Program-made: the position numbers and the translations under genes | Shown: positions 9,593 through 18,269 of the stretch, in pieces | How positions within the stretch are numbered: position 1 is the stretch's first letter | How the letters are laid out: the number at the start of each line of letters is the position of its first letter | Notes under the pieces: generated by a model | Databases searched by the model: none | Told to the model about the DNA's origin: nothing | What the model saw: only the letters and a program-made list of their open reading frames with translations | From: DATGIQ01 sp035295665 | GTDB lineage: Bacteria > Planctomycetota > Planctomycetia > Gemmatales > Gemmataceae | Direction: 5' to 3' | NCBI GenBank assembly: GCA_035295665.1 | Contig: DATGIQ010000477.1 | Span: 1-63,743, forward strand | DNA: 63,743 nucleotides

Positions 9593-9924
9593 TTGCGGTC
9601 TTTCCCTTGCATTCCGATCTCATCACGTTTATCATTTGCAGACTGGCTGTCCTGCGCAGACTGAGCTGGAACAGGGACATTTGCGGGCCAGCTTTTGCCC
9701 CTGACCTTGCCATCGCTCCCACGTAAGGAACTCTGCGCTTCCAGTACCTCTGCCGCCTGGACAGAGCGCAAGCCTGCCCCACGCAGCTGACAAGAACCAT
9801 TCGGACAGAACTTGATTGGTTTGCAACCTGCTTTGCCAATGGTCCAACAGGGGGAAATCCCACGAACGGTTCCCTCCCTGGCGAAGGAGTTTTGGATTTT
9901 CCTTATCAACATAGGAGTAGCACC
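9593..9924. other. Gene-free spacer
   Basis: No convincing coding sequence, RNA or repeat was seen. It probably holds the promoter of the HAF-repeat gene. A minus-strand frame here has no recognisable features. Confidence 0.4.
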
Positions 9925-11106
9925 ATGCTGCGATTTCCTCTCCCCGGCCCTGCGGAACGCTCATCGCAGGCGCGGTTCGTGCCCCACTTGGAAGCCCTCG
10001 AAGTGCGGACCGTTCCCAGTTATGTCTTCTCCTCCTTTGATAACCCCAACGCCGGGACCTTGCCGGGGCAGGGTACGGGGGCGTTCGGGATTAACGAACA
10101 GGGAGACATCGTGGGCGCGTACACCGATCCCACTTTCGCCCCCCTTGGCTTCCTGCTGGGCCGCGGCCAGTACACCACCATCAACGACCCAAACGAGGCC
10201 CCCTTCTTTCCCCAGTCGGCGTTGGGGATCAATACCCTCGGGAACGTCGTGGGCATGTATACCGACTCCAACATCATGGCACACGGCTTTTTGTACCGTA
10301 ACGGCCAGTATACGACCCTGGATGATCCCAACGCCGGGGGGGGTGGCACCGTGGCCGCGGGGATTAATGAGCTCGGGCAGGTCGCGGGCTATTACTTTGA
10401 TCCCGTCGGAACCATTCATGGTTTCCTGCTGAACGCCGGCCATTACACCACCCTGGATGATCCCAATGCAGGGACCACCACGAGTGAGGGCACCTACGCG
10501 CTTGGCGTCAATTCACTCGGGCAGGTTGTAGGGCAGTACGTCGATAGCAGTTTTCACACGCACGGCTTCCTCTTGAGTTTCGGCCACTACACGACGCTGG
10601 ACGATCCCAACGCGACGAATCTCACGGTAGCGGAAGGGATTAATGAGTTCGGCCAGGTCGTGGGATATTACCAGGATGGCACGACCGTGCACGGCTTCCT
10701 ATACAGCTTTAGCCATTTCACGACGCTCGACGATCCCAACGCGGGAATCTTTGGTGGCACCCAAGCGGGCGGGATTAACAGTTCCGGAGACATTGTGGGA
10801 TTCTATGTGGATGTCAATGGCGTCGAACATGGCTTCCTGGCGAAACCGGAACTTGGCGGTTTCGCCGCTTCTCCGACTGGCCACGGCGGCGGTCGCTTGG
10901 ATGAAATCAACACCGGCCAATCCTCGTCCGCAAGCCTGGTTCAGGGCACGCTCAACCGTGATCAGACTCACAGCCCTCTCGGCGGCATCGGTCAAGACAT
11001 GCGTGGCCGCATCGAACTCTTTTTCGCCGCCCGGTTAACCGCGAGCCAGCAGACAAGCCGCTCAGGGGATAACCCGTTCGGCGGTAACGAGGAGCTTATC
11101 TTCTAA
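9925..11106 (+). CDS. HAF-repeat surface protein with LExLExRxxP N-terminal motif
   Basis: 393 residues. The start at 9925 is chosen because TAGGAG precedes it by 7 nt. Residues 22-32 read LEALEVRTVPS, the motif found near the N-terminus of many planctomycete exported proteins. The body consists of six repeats of about 45-55 residues built on HGFL...GQYTTLDDPNAG...GINELGQVVGYY, the pattern of the HAF family of putative extracellular repeats, which likely form a beta-propeller. The last about 100 residues are a low-complexity tail. No enzyme motif was found. Location outside the cytoplasm is inferred. The repeats are also strong at DNA level, so copy-number change by recombination is possible. 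Confidence 0.82.
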   Translation: MLRFPLPGPAERSSQARFVPHLEALEVRTVPSYVFSSFDNPNAGTLPGQGTGAFGINEQGDIVGAYTDPTFAPLGFLLGRGQYTTINDPNEAPFFPQSALGINTLGNVVGMYTDSNIMAHGFLYRNGQYTTLDDPNAGGGGTVAAGINELGQVAGYYFDPVGTIHGFLLNAGHYTTLDDPNAGTTTSEGTYALGVNSLGQVVGQYVDSSFHTHGFLLSFGHYTTLDDPNATNLTVAEGINEFGQVVGYYQDGTTVHGFLYSFSHFTTLDDPNAGIFGGTQAGGINSSGDIVGFYVDVNGVEHGFLAKPELGGFAASPTGHGGGRLDEINTGQSSSASLVQGTLNRDQTHSPLGGIGQDMRGRIELFFAARLTASQQTSRSGDNPFGGNEELIF

Positions 11107-11139
11107 TTCAGGATCCGGTTGAATGTCCGCTTCGCGGAC

Positions 11140-11184
11140 GTTCGTAGAACGGCGCGCGGATGTGTCCCACGCGGTTCTACGAAC
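11140..11184. repeat. Inverted repeat, relative of the element at 17610
   Basis: Perfect 11-base arms (11140-11150, 11174-11184) flank GC-rich sequence. The right half and following bases (GAACCGCCGCTAAAC) match the end of the 27-bp palindrome at 17644-17670. A smaller perfect palindrome (GTCCGC, TTC, GCGGAC) lies immediately upstream. Probable REP-like intergenic repeat. Confidence 0.65.
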
Positions 11185-11243
11185 CGCCGCTAAACGAATA
11201 CGGACACACTCGACCGGAGCGCGTATAGGAAGGGCTTTCCAAT

Positions 11244-11279
11244 GGGGATGGTCCCCGTGTCCATCAGGGGACCATCCCC
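11244..11279. terminator. Perfect 13-bp inverted repeat between convergent genes
   Basis: GGGGATGGTCCCC at 11244-11256 and its exact complement at 11267-11279, with a 10-nt loop. It lies 10 nt from the end of the minus-strand DinB-like gene and downstream of the HAF gene, so it probably terminates both. A partial relative lies at 23606-23622. Confidence 0.6.
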
Positions 11280-11288
11280 GTGCGTGTT

Positions 11289-11834
11289 CTACGAATGCGA
11301 TCGGCCCGGTTGTCCCCAATTGGCCGCGTTGAATCGCTCGGAGCCTCCCTTGGGAATCGTCAAGGTCTTCCACTTCTCCCCAGCGAGGACCCTGGCAACT
11401 TGCACGATTTGGCCGATGTGATAGCAAGTGTGGCCCAACGAACGCTCAATGGCCAACGGCACAGAATGCGGCTCGCCACGGATCGTAATCGAACGTCCCA
11501 GGTCTTCCAGCCTCAAGCTCTTGAGCGTCTGAAACAAACACGCCCAACCGCGTTCCCACAATTCCAGGATTTCCGCCCGGCTGCCAAAGGAGTCCACGAA
11601 CTCTGCGTCTCGATTGCGCCACGATTTCTCGCCGTCCGTCGTCAGGAAGTCAGTCCAGCGCGACAGCAGATTTCCAGCGATGTGCTTCATGATGATCGCA
11701 AGGGAGTTCGTGTTTGCATCGAGAGCGGTGTGGAGTTTGTCGTCCGGCACTTGCTCGATGGCTCGATCCGCCAGGCGCTTGTTGGCCTCGAAAGCGTTGA
11801 TGATGGCGGACATGAATTCGGCGGGAATATCCAT
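11289..11834 (-). CDS. DinB superfamily protein (DUF1572-like)
   Basis: 181 residues. An AGGGGA ribosome binding site about 7 nt upstream supports the ATG at 11834. The helical profile and the histidines in MKHIAGNL and GHTCYHIGQIV match the metal-binding triad of the DinB four-helix bundle; the pattern HxxxHxGQ is the usual second half. Members bind a divalent metal and several act as thiol-dependent transferases, but most bacterial DUF1572 proteins have no known reaction. Cytoplasmic, no signal peptide. The gene stands alone and converges with the HAF-repeat gene. Confidence 0.85.
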   Translation of the reverse strand: MDIPAEFMSAIINAFEANKRLADRAIEQVPDDKLHTALDANTNSLAIIMKHIAGNLLSRWTDFLTTDGEKSWRNRDAEFVDSFGSRAEILELWERGWACLFQTLKSLRLEDLGRSITIRGEPHSVPLAIERSLGHTCYHIGQIVQVARVLAGEKWKTLTIPKGGSERFNAANWGQPGRSHS

Positions 11835-12105
11835 GCGCTGTCCCCTTATCTCCCACGCATGCCGGAGCCATCCATCTTACAGGAATGGGTTCAGGCCGGC
11901 AGCCTTGCACTCGGCAGCGAAATCGGGCATTCATTTATGCTTTAACCGGCAGTATGGAGGAAGCAAGGGGTGTTGCGAGGAGATGAGCGCGCCCTCCGTC
12001 GCCATGACTTTTCCGAGCCGGGTCCGGAGTGTGCGCGGAAGTTAAGTGGGAAGTCGCCGAGGAAACGGGAACTGGATCGGTCGCTGCTTAGAGAGGATAG
12101 GCTTC

Positions 12106-14349
12106 ATGCGCTCCTCCTGGAAAATGGCCCTCGCCTGGGACATGGTATTTTCGGCCTCAGCGCAAACCTGCACGCTGCGACGAGCATGGTTGCATGCAAT
12201 GGCCAAGGCGTTGCGGGGAAGCACGCGCCGGCACAAGACACCGGGCTCGCCTGGGTTTCAGCCATGCGTGGAGGGTCTGGAAAGCCGTACCACGCCTACG
12301 GTCCTTGATCTCACGCCGGTGGCCGACAATACCCTTTACCAGGTTTCCGTAGCGGATCCATCGCAGCAATTGAGCAATGGGACCGGACAGCATTTCTACG
12401 TCGGCGAGACAGGCCAGAGTTCCATTCGGCGCGGCGCGATCAAATTTGACCTATCCACGGTGCCCGCCGGATCAACGATCAACAGTGTGACCCTGGCGCT
12501 GCACATGTCCAGGACGAGGAACGGAGCACAAAATGTCGCGTTGCACCGGGTCCTCATGGATTGGGGCGAGGGTACTTCCAACGCTGCGCTGGCAGGCCGG
12601 GGAGGAGAAGGGGGCGGGATCCAGGCGATGCCCGGTGACCTCACCTGGTTTTATTCATCCTTTAGTACGCAGAAATGGACGGCGCCGGGAGGTGACTTTG
12701 TCCCGGCAGCCAGCGCTTCGACCTCCGTCAACGATGTGGGCACCTATCAATGGACAGGATCGGGTTTGGCCACCGATGTGCAGCAGTGGCTGAGCAATCC
12801 GGCCACGAATTTCGGCTGGATTGTAATCGGTAATGAGTCCAGCGGCGGTACGTCGAAGGAGTTCGATACCAAGGAAAACACAACCGCATCGGCACGGCCA
12901 GCACTCGCGGTTGATTTCACGTCTCCTTCACCACCCCCCGACTTGACCATCGTCATGAGACACACGGGAACCTTCCGCCAAGGCGACCCCGCCGATGCCT
13001 ACACGGCGACCGTGAACAATATTGGCTCGAGCCCGACGACAGGCACAGTAACCGTGACCGATCCACTTCCCACAGGTTTGACACCCACCGCAGCGGATAA
13101 CGGGGTCCAAAATGGTTGGAACGTCTCCACCAACGGCCAGACGATTACGGCTACACGGAGCGATGCACTCGGCTCTGGTAGCAGCTACCCTGCCCTCACG
13201 CTGACCGTAAGCGTCGCCAGCAATGCCCCCGCTGGCATCACTAACATGGCCACTGTCGCCGGTGGGGGCGAAGTCAACACCGCCAACGACTCGGCAAGCG
13301 ATCCGACCACCATCACCCCGGCCACCTTGGGAGTCATCAGCGGCACGGTCTTTCACGATTTCAATACGGATAGTGTTCAGCAGCCGGGCGAGCCAGGTCT
13401 TGCCGGACAGACGGTCTTCATCGATCTGAACGGCTCCGGTGTTTTGCAGCCGGGCGACCCGACCACACTTACGGATGCCAACGGCAACTATCAGTTGGGA
13501 GTCCAGAGTGCCGGCACGTACACCGTTCACCAACTGCTGTTGGGCGGAGTCTTGCTGAGCGTGCCGGCCAGCGGCAGCTACCAGGTGGCCGTGACCAGCG
13601 GGGCGAGCGTCACGGGCCAGAATTTCGGCGATGTCGTGACCAGCATTGCTGTGCCCTTGACTCTATCCCCGAGCGATCCCTTCCCGGCACAAGGGAATGC
13701 TAACGCCGACTACGTCGAGGCCATCTATCGGGCCGTGCTGCACCGCGATGCCGACCTGGGTGGACTCGTCAACTGGACCAGTCGACTCAATGCGGGAACG
13801 CTGTCCCGTTTGCAGGTGGTGCAAGGGATCCGCAATTCAACCGAACACTTTACGCAAGAAATCTCCGACTTCTATCTGACGCTCTTGAACCGGCCGGCGG
13901 ACCCTCCAGGCCTGCAAAACTGGGTACAGCAACTTCAGGCCGGCGTCCGCGAGGAGCAGATCGCCTTTGACTTCCTTGATTCCCCGGAGTACCTGAGCAA
14001 GGGGGATAAGCATTTTGTTGACGCGATGTATTTGTCGCTGCTGGGGCGTTCCTTCGACCCGGCGGGCGAGGCCAACTGGCTCAACCAGCTCGGAGATGAT
14101 CCATCCGGCACTTCCACCCACGCAGCGAGTTTGACCCACGAGCAGGTAATCTCGGCCTTTCTTGATTCCACGGAGTCGCTAACCCGATTGACAGAGGGGT
14201 ATTACGAAGTCTTTCTTCAGCGGCCCGCGGATACGGCAGGGTTGAATGGCTGGGTAGCAAATCTCCAGAAGGGGGCACCGTTCTTGAGCATCGCCCAGCA
14301 GTTCCTTTCTTCCGATGAGTTTTACAATCGGGCAGCACAGCACGGCTAG
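12106..14349 (+). CDS. Multidomain surface protein: DNRLRE, DUF11, SdrD-B-like and DUF4214 domains
   Basis: 747 residues. The ATG at 12106, with AGAGGA upstream, is preferred over an upstream ATG at 12046. After a basic leader, VEGLESRTTPT (residues 55-65) matches the LExLExRxxP motif seen in two neighbours. Then come a DNRLRE-type beta domain (RRGAIKFDLSTVPAGSTI; about 65-270), a DUF11-like domain (about 275-395, ending in a NTANDSAS segment), an SdrD B-like domain (GVISGTVFHDFNTDSVQQPG; about 400-515) and DUF4214 repeats (ADYVEAIYRAVLHRDADLGG, NRPADPPGLQNWVQQL, QRPADTAGLNGWV; about 545-745). DUF4214 modules are found in S-layer-like and secreted proteins. It is probably a cell-surface structural or adhesive protein; no catalytic motif is visible. 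Confidence 0.82.
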   Translation: MRSSWKMALAWDMVFSASAQTCTLRRAWLHAMAKALRGSTRRHKTPGSPGFQPCVEGLESRTTPTVLDLTPVADNTLYQVSVADPSQQLSNGTGQHFYVGETGQSSIRRGAIKFDLSTVPAGSTINSVTLALHMSRTRNGAQNVALHRVLMDWGEGTSNAALAGRGGEGGGIQAMPGDLTWFYSSFSTQKWTAPGGDFVPAASASTSVNDVGTYQWTGSGLATDVQQWLSNPATNFGWIVIGNESSGGTSKEFDTKENTTASARPALAVDFTSPSPPPDLTIVMRHTGTFRQGDPADAYTATVNNIGSSPTTGTVTVTDPLPTGLTPTAADNGVQNGWNVSTNGQTITATRSDALGSGSSYPALTLTVSVASNAPAGITNMATVAGGGEVNTANDSASDPTTITPATLGVISGTVFHDFNTDSVQQPGEPGLAGQTVFIDLNGSGVLQPGDPTTLTDANGNYQLGVQSAGTYTVHQLLLGGVLLSVPASGSYQVAVTSGASVTGQNFGDVVTSIAVPLTLSPSDPFPAQGNANADYVEAIYRAVLHRDADLGGLVNWTSRLNAGTLSRLQVVQGIRNSTEHFTQEISDFYLTLLNRPADPPGLQNWVQQLQAGVREEQIAFDFLDSPEYLSKGDKHFVDAMYLSLLGRSFDPAGEANWLNQLGDDPSGTSTHAASLTHEQVISAFLDSTESLTRLTEGYYEVFLQRPADTAGLNGWVANLQKGAPFLSIAQQFLSSDEFYNRAAQHG

Positions 14350-14474
14350 CGCGGCCCCTGCTGTTGGCCGACGCGCGGCTTGCTGCATTGCGATCACCGC
14401 CTTGCCTTCGTTCCCATCATCGGCGATCATATCAGAACGACTTCCGTATCCAAAAACAACGAGAGAGCCGTTCC

Positions 14475-17400
14475 ATGGTTTCCTGCCGGCGGATGAGGAT
14501 CCTCTTCCATCCAAGCAATTCTTTTCTGGCGTTGTGCCTTTTGGCCGGGCTTGCATTCCAAGTCCTTGGCGAAGATCCGAAGAAGCTGTCCAAGACCCTG
14601 CCCTATGATCGGGAATTGGTCGTCCGGTTACTTACGGAGGCAAAGGCAAGCGGAGATGCGCGGCGCGGGGCGGAGGTCTTCCGGGCGCCGCAATTCGCGT
14701 GTTTGACCTGTCACAAGGTTGGAACACAAGGAGGAACCGTTGGGCCGGACCTCACGTTGGTTAGCCGTTGCTTGCCGCCGGACCAGATTGTGGAATCGGT
14801 CCTGTGGCCCAAGCGGCAGATCAAGGAGGGGTACCTGGCCATTTCTGTGGCGACCAGTGATGGGAAGGTACACATTGGGTACAAGGAACGCGAGAATGAC
14901 AAGGAGCTCATCCTGAAGGATCCGTCGACGGGAAACCTGGTTCACCTCGCCAAGCCCGAGATCGAGGAGCGAACGGAGGTTGGCACGTTGATGCCGGACG
15001 GCTTGGCCGAGGCGATGTCGGTTGAGCAACGCCGCGATGTGATTCGATTTCTCCTCGAACTCGGCGCGGCGGGAAGTGTGACACCCGAACAACTGCTGGC
15101 TCACACGAGCGCCCCGGCCACATTTGCCTATGACCGTGCTCCGCTCCAGCCGGATTATTTCCCAAGCTGGCAGCACTATGTCAACCGTGACCGTCTCTAC
15201 GATTTCTATGCCAAGGAGGCAGAGTATTTTCGCAAACAGCAGGGCCACATGCTTCTCCCCGAATTTCCTGGCCTGGACGGCGGCAAGTATGGCCACTGGG
15301 GAAATCAGAATGAATCGACCTGGGTGGACGATCGCTGGAATCAATCGGTAGCGGGCTCCGTCATGTGCGGAGTCTTGCACGCGCCGGGTCTCGTCGTGCC
15401 GCGGGGCGTCTGTGTCCGCCTCGGTGACCAGGGCGGGATGGCCGTGTGTTTCAACCCGGATACATTGTGTTACGAAGTGCTTTGGCGCGGCAGCTTTGTC
15501 AAATTCTCGTCCGTGCGTCATGGTTTCTTGAACGGCCTGATTCTGGATGGGACCGTCTTGCCACGTCCCGAAGGGAAAAAACCGGACCAGCCGTTCCGAT
15601 ACCATGGCTTCTATCGGCACGGAAAACGCGTGCTCTTTTCCTATCAGATCGGCGACGTGGAAATGCTGGACGCGCCGTGGGCCGAGGGCGGCAAGTTCGT
15701 GCGTTTGGTTGGCCCGGCCGGCAGCCATCCGTTGGCATCCTGGACCCGGGGCGGTCCGCCCCAATGGCCACAGGTGCTCGAGACGCAAGGCAGCCGGGGC
15801 ACGACCGAACCCTATGCCATCGACACAATCACGCCCCCGTTTGAGAACCCGTGGCGGGTACCCCTCTTCTTTGGTGATCTGGACTTTCTTCCGGACGGGA
15901 CGGCCCTCATCTGCACAATGCAAGGGGACGTGTGGAGAGTGGAAGGGCTCGACGGCGACCTCCGGCATGTTCGGTGGCGGCGGTTTGCTTCGGGCTTGCA
16001 CCACTGCCTCGGTCTGGTGGTGGCCGACGGCCAGATCTATGTGCTGGGCCGCGACCAGATCACGCGGTTACATGATCTCAACGGTGACGGCGAAGCCGAC
16101 TGGTACGAGTGTTTCAGCAACGCATTCGTGACGTCGCCGGCTGGTCACGATTTTATCTGCGGGTTGCAACGGGACAACTCGGGCCGATTCTACACGGCGT
16201 CCGGCAATCAAGGTGTGGTGCGCATCTCCGCGGATGGCCGGCAGGCCGATGTGCTCGCAACGGGTTTCCGCAATCCGGACGGACTGGGGTTGCTACCCGA
16301 CGGCTCGGTGACCGTGCCTTGTTCCGAAGGCGAGTGGACACCGGCTTCCATGATCTGTCTCGTTCGGCCAAACAGGAATGCGAAGGAAGTGCCATTTTTC
16401 GGCTACCGAGGCCCCAAGAACGGCCAACCGCCGGAGTTACCGCTGGTCTACTTGCCGCGTGGCCTGGACAATTCGAGCGGCGGCCAGGTGTACATCACGA
16501 GCAACCAATGGGGACCATTGCAAGGACGGGCCGTGCACCTTTCGTATGGGGCGGCCGCCCATTTTCTGCTCCTTCGGGATGAAGTGGCCGGCCAAGCACA
16601 GGGCGCGGTCGTGCCGCTTCCGGGCGAATTCCAGTCCGGCGTACATCGTGGCCGATTCAACCCAAAAGATGGCCAGCTCTATGTCTGCGGCATGGGGGGC
16701 TGGGGAATGTACGCGGTGGCCGACGGTTGCTTTCAGCGCGTTCGCTATACCGGCCAACCAGTTCAGCTGCCGTGCGGGTTTCATGTGCACGAGAATGGAG
16801 TTCAGATTACCTTCACGCAGCGCGTCGATCGGACCGTGGCCAGCGAAGTCAGGGGACAGTTCGCCCAGGCATGGAACTATCGCTACAGCTCCGCATATGG
16901 CTCGCCGGAGTTTTCGCCGCGGCACTTCGGCACGCCGGGACACGATCAACTGGCCATCACCGCGGCTCACGTTTTGCCGGATGGCCGATCCCTCTTCCTG
17001 GAGATTCCCGAGCTACAGCCTGTCAACCAATTGCATTTGCACCTGCATGTCCATTCGGGCCGGGCGCAGGATCTGTTCTTGACGGTGCATCGCCTGGACA
17101 CCCCCTTCACGGATTATCCCGGCTACCACGCTCTGACCAAGCAGATTGCGGCCCATCCGATCCTGACGGACCTGGCCATGGGCACCACCATGGTGCCGAA
17201 TCTCTGGAGAAGACCGCTGGCGAATGCCAGGTCAATCACGATGGAAGCCGGCCAAAATCTATCGTTCGAGCCCCGGCTATTCAGGGTTCGCGCCGGCGAA
17301 ACGATCAAGCTGACCTTCTCGAATCCGGATGTGGTGCCACATAACTGGGTGCTCGTCAGGCCCGGTGGCCTCGAACGGATTGGCGATCTGGCCAACAAAC

Positions 17401-17597
17401 TGGTCGCTGATCCCGCAGCCGTGACGCGGCATTATGTCCCGCGGTCTGACGACGTTTTGTGCTACACCGACATCGTGCCGCCGCGTGAGCGCTTCACCAT
17501 CTATTTCCGCGCACCGTCGCAGCGGGGGCGCTATCCTTACCTCTGTTCCTTCCCCGGCCACTGGATGGTGATGAATGGGCAGATGATCGTTGAGTAA
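14475..17597 (+). CDS. PVC-type secreted protein with c-type heme domain and C-terminal azurin-like copper domain
   Basis: 1040 residues from ATG 14475, with a signal peptide (LALCLLAGLAFQVLG). A c-type heme motif CLTCH lies at 76-80, inside the planctomycete domain that continues GGTVGPDLTLVSRCLPPDQIVESVLW. The middle (about 250-830) resembles the beta-propeller dehydrogenase-like part found in PVC cytochromes (GLHHCLGLVVADGQIYVLGRD is split here as GLHHCLGLVV and GQIYVLGRDQ; FRNPDGLGLLPDGS). The last about 120 residues are a cupredoxin with ligands His in PHNW, Cys1024, His1029 and Met1033, the exact C-x4-H-x3-M spacing of azurin. So one chain holds a heme and a type 1 copper centre and may pass electrons between them in the periplasm. 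Substrate unknown. Confidence 0.85.
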   Translation: MVSCRRMRILFHPSNSFLALCLLAGLAFQVLGEDPKKLSKTLPYDRELVVRLLTEAKASGDARRGAEVFRAPQFACLTCHKVGTQGGTVGPDLTLVSRCLPPDQIVESVLWPKRQIKEGYLAISVATSDGKVHIGYKERENDKELILKDPSTGNLVHLAKPEIEERTEVGTLMPDGLAEAMSVEQRRDVIRFLLELGAAGSVTPEQLLAHTSAPATFAYDRAPLQPDYFPSWQHYVNRDRLYDFYAKEAEYFRKQQGHMLLPEFPGLDGGKYGHWGNQNESTWVDDRWNQSVAGSVMCGVLHAPGLVVPRGVCVRLGDQGGMAVCFNPDTLCYEVLWRGSFVKFSSVRHGFLNGLILDGTVLPRPEGKKPDQPFRYHGFYRHGKRVLFSYQIGDVEMLDAPWAEGGKFVRLVGPAGSHPLASWTRGGPPQWPQVLETQGSRGTTEPYAIDTITPPFENPWRVPLFFGDLDFLPDGTALICTMQGDVWRVEGLDGDLRHVRWRRFASGLHHCLGLVVADGQIYVLGRDQITRLHDLNGDGEADWYECFSNAFVTSPAGHDFICGLQRDNSGRFYTASGNQGVVRISADGRQADVLATGFRNPDGLGLLPDGSVTVPCSEGEWTPASMICLVRPNRNAKEVPFFGYRGPKNGQPPELPLVYLPRGLDNSSGGQVYITSNQWGPLQGRAVHLSYGAAAHFLLLRDEVAGQAQGAVVPLPGEFQSGVHRGRFNPKDGQLYVCGMGGWGMYAVADGCFQRVRYTGQPVQLPCGFHVHENGVQITFTQRVDRTVASEVRGQFAQAWNYRYSSAYGSPEFSPRHFGTPGHDQLAITAAHVLPDGRSLFLEIPELQPVNQLHLHLHVHSGRAQDLFLTVHRLDTPFTDYPGYHALTKQIAAHPILTDLAMGTTMVPNLWRRPLANARSITMEAGQNLSFEPRLFRVRAGETIKLTFSNPDVVPHNWVLVRPGGLERIGDLANKLVADPAAVTRHYVPRSDDVLCYTDIVPPRERFTIYFRAPSQRGRYPYLCSFPGHWMVMNGQMIVE

Positions 17598-17609
17598 AGG
17601 GACCATTTG

Positions 17610-17670
17610 GTTTAGCGGCGGTTCGCAGAACCGCGCGGGTAATGCGCGGTTCTGCGAACCGCCGCTAAAC
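17610..17670. repeat. Perfect 27-bp inverted repeat between convergent genes
   Basis: Arms at 17610-17636 and 17644-17670 are exact complements, separated by a 7-nt loop. Core sequence GGTTCGCAGAACC. It sits between two convergent stop codons (17597 and 17698), so it probably also acts as a terminator in both directions. Related sequence occurs at 11174-11195 and as a half copy at 44687-44708. Confidence 0.8.
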
Positions 17671-17697
17671 AGTGAGTAACGACTGATGACGAGATCG

Positions 17698-18069
17698 TCA
17701 CTTCTCTGATTCAGGTTGCACTACCGCTGCCAGCAGCACAGGACCGGCCGGACCGGTGGTGTAGATGATTGCGATTCCCTGCTTTACTTGCAGATCTTTG
17801 GCGTTGGTGTCGCGTTGCACATGTACGGGTTTGCCGGCGCGCTTTTCCGTGGTTAGCGTCGAGATTTTGCTCGTCCCCGTCAGCTTGAGTGTCAAGGTTT
17901 TGCCGAATCGGCCGCTTGACTCGCGCGGTAAAATCGTCAGTGAGTCTTTCTCGGCTTTTTCGATCACGCCCTTGGCGAGCAGAAGTGCGGGCGCAGCGTC
18001 CTGGGCTGAGCAGTGACTCGCAATGAAACAAAGGCACAACACGAAGCTCGCAGTTCGAAGTTTCGACAT
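17698..18069 (-). CDS. Small secreted protein of unknown function
   Basis: 123 residues. TAGGAG about 6 nt upstream of the ATG supports the start. Residues 1-22 (MSKLRTASFVLCLCFIASHC, then SA) are a signal peptide. The mature part is about 100 residues, beta-rich, with KGVIEKAEKDSLTILPRE and TLTLKLTGTSKISTL; this resembles small planctomycete proteins that may form an OB-like or SH3-like barrel, but the family is not recognised with confidence. It faces away from the serpin gene and shares the divergent intergenic region with it. Confidence 0.7.
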   Translation of the reverse strand: MSKLRTASFVLCLCFIASHCSAQDAAPALLLAKGVIEKAEKDSLTILPRESSGRFGKTLTLKLTGTSKISTLTTEKRAGKPVHVQRDTNAKDLQVKQGIAIIYTTGPAGPVLLAAVVQPESEK

Positions 18070-18157
18070 GCCTGACTCCTACGGGAAGCCATGAGCGGCG
18101 AATTGGCTGGGCGAATCTACTGGATTATCTGGGTGACAAATGAAGAAGTCAAGAAAA

Positions 18158-18179
18158 CCGCCCTGAAAAATTAGGGCGG
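18158..18179. promoter_or_regulatory. Inverted repeat in the divergent promoter region of the serpin gene
   Basis: CCGCCCT and AGGGCGG form a perfect 7-bp inverted repeat with an 8-nt AT-rich centre. It lies between two divergent starts (18069 minus, 18270 plus), where terminators are not expected, so an operator is possible. Nothing else supports this. Confidence 0.3.
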
Positions 18180-18269
18180 ATCGCATCAAACTTTGGGCAG
18201 CTTCGCACGTCGAAAGGGTAGACAGGCGATTGCCGGATTGGCAACAATATCACGGGAGAGGTGACCGCG

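Noticed and set aside
9589..9912. A minus-strand frame of 107 codons in the spacer after the sigma gene
   Set aside because: Low-complexity, no family, and it would overlap the sigma gene's end and the HAF promoter region.
10030..10830. Regularly spaced repeats that might suggest a CRISPR array
   Set aside because: The repeats encode in-frame HAF protein repeats and the spacers are coding too.
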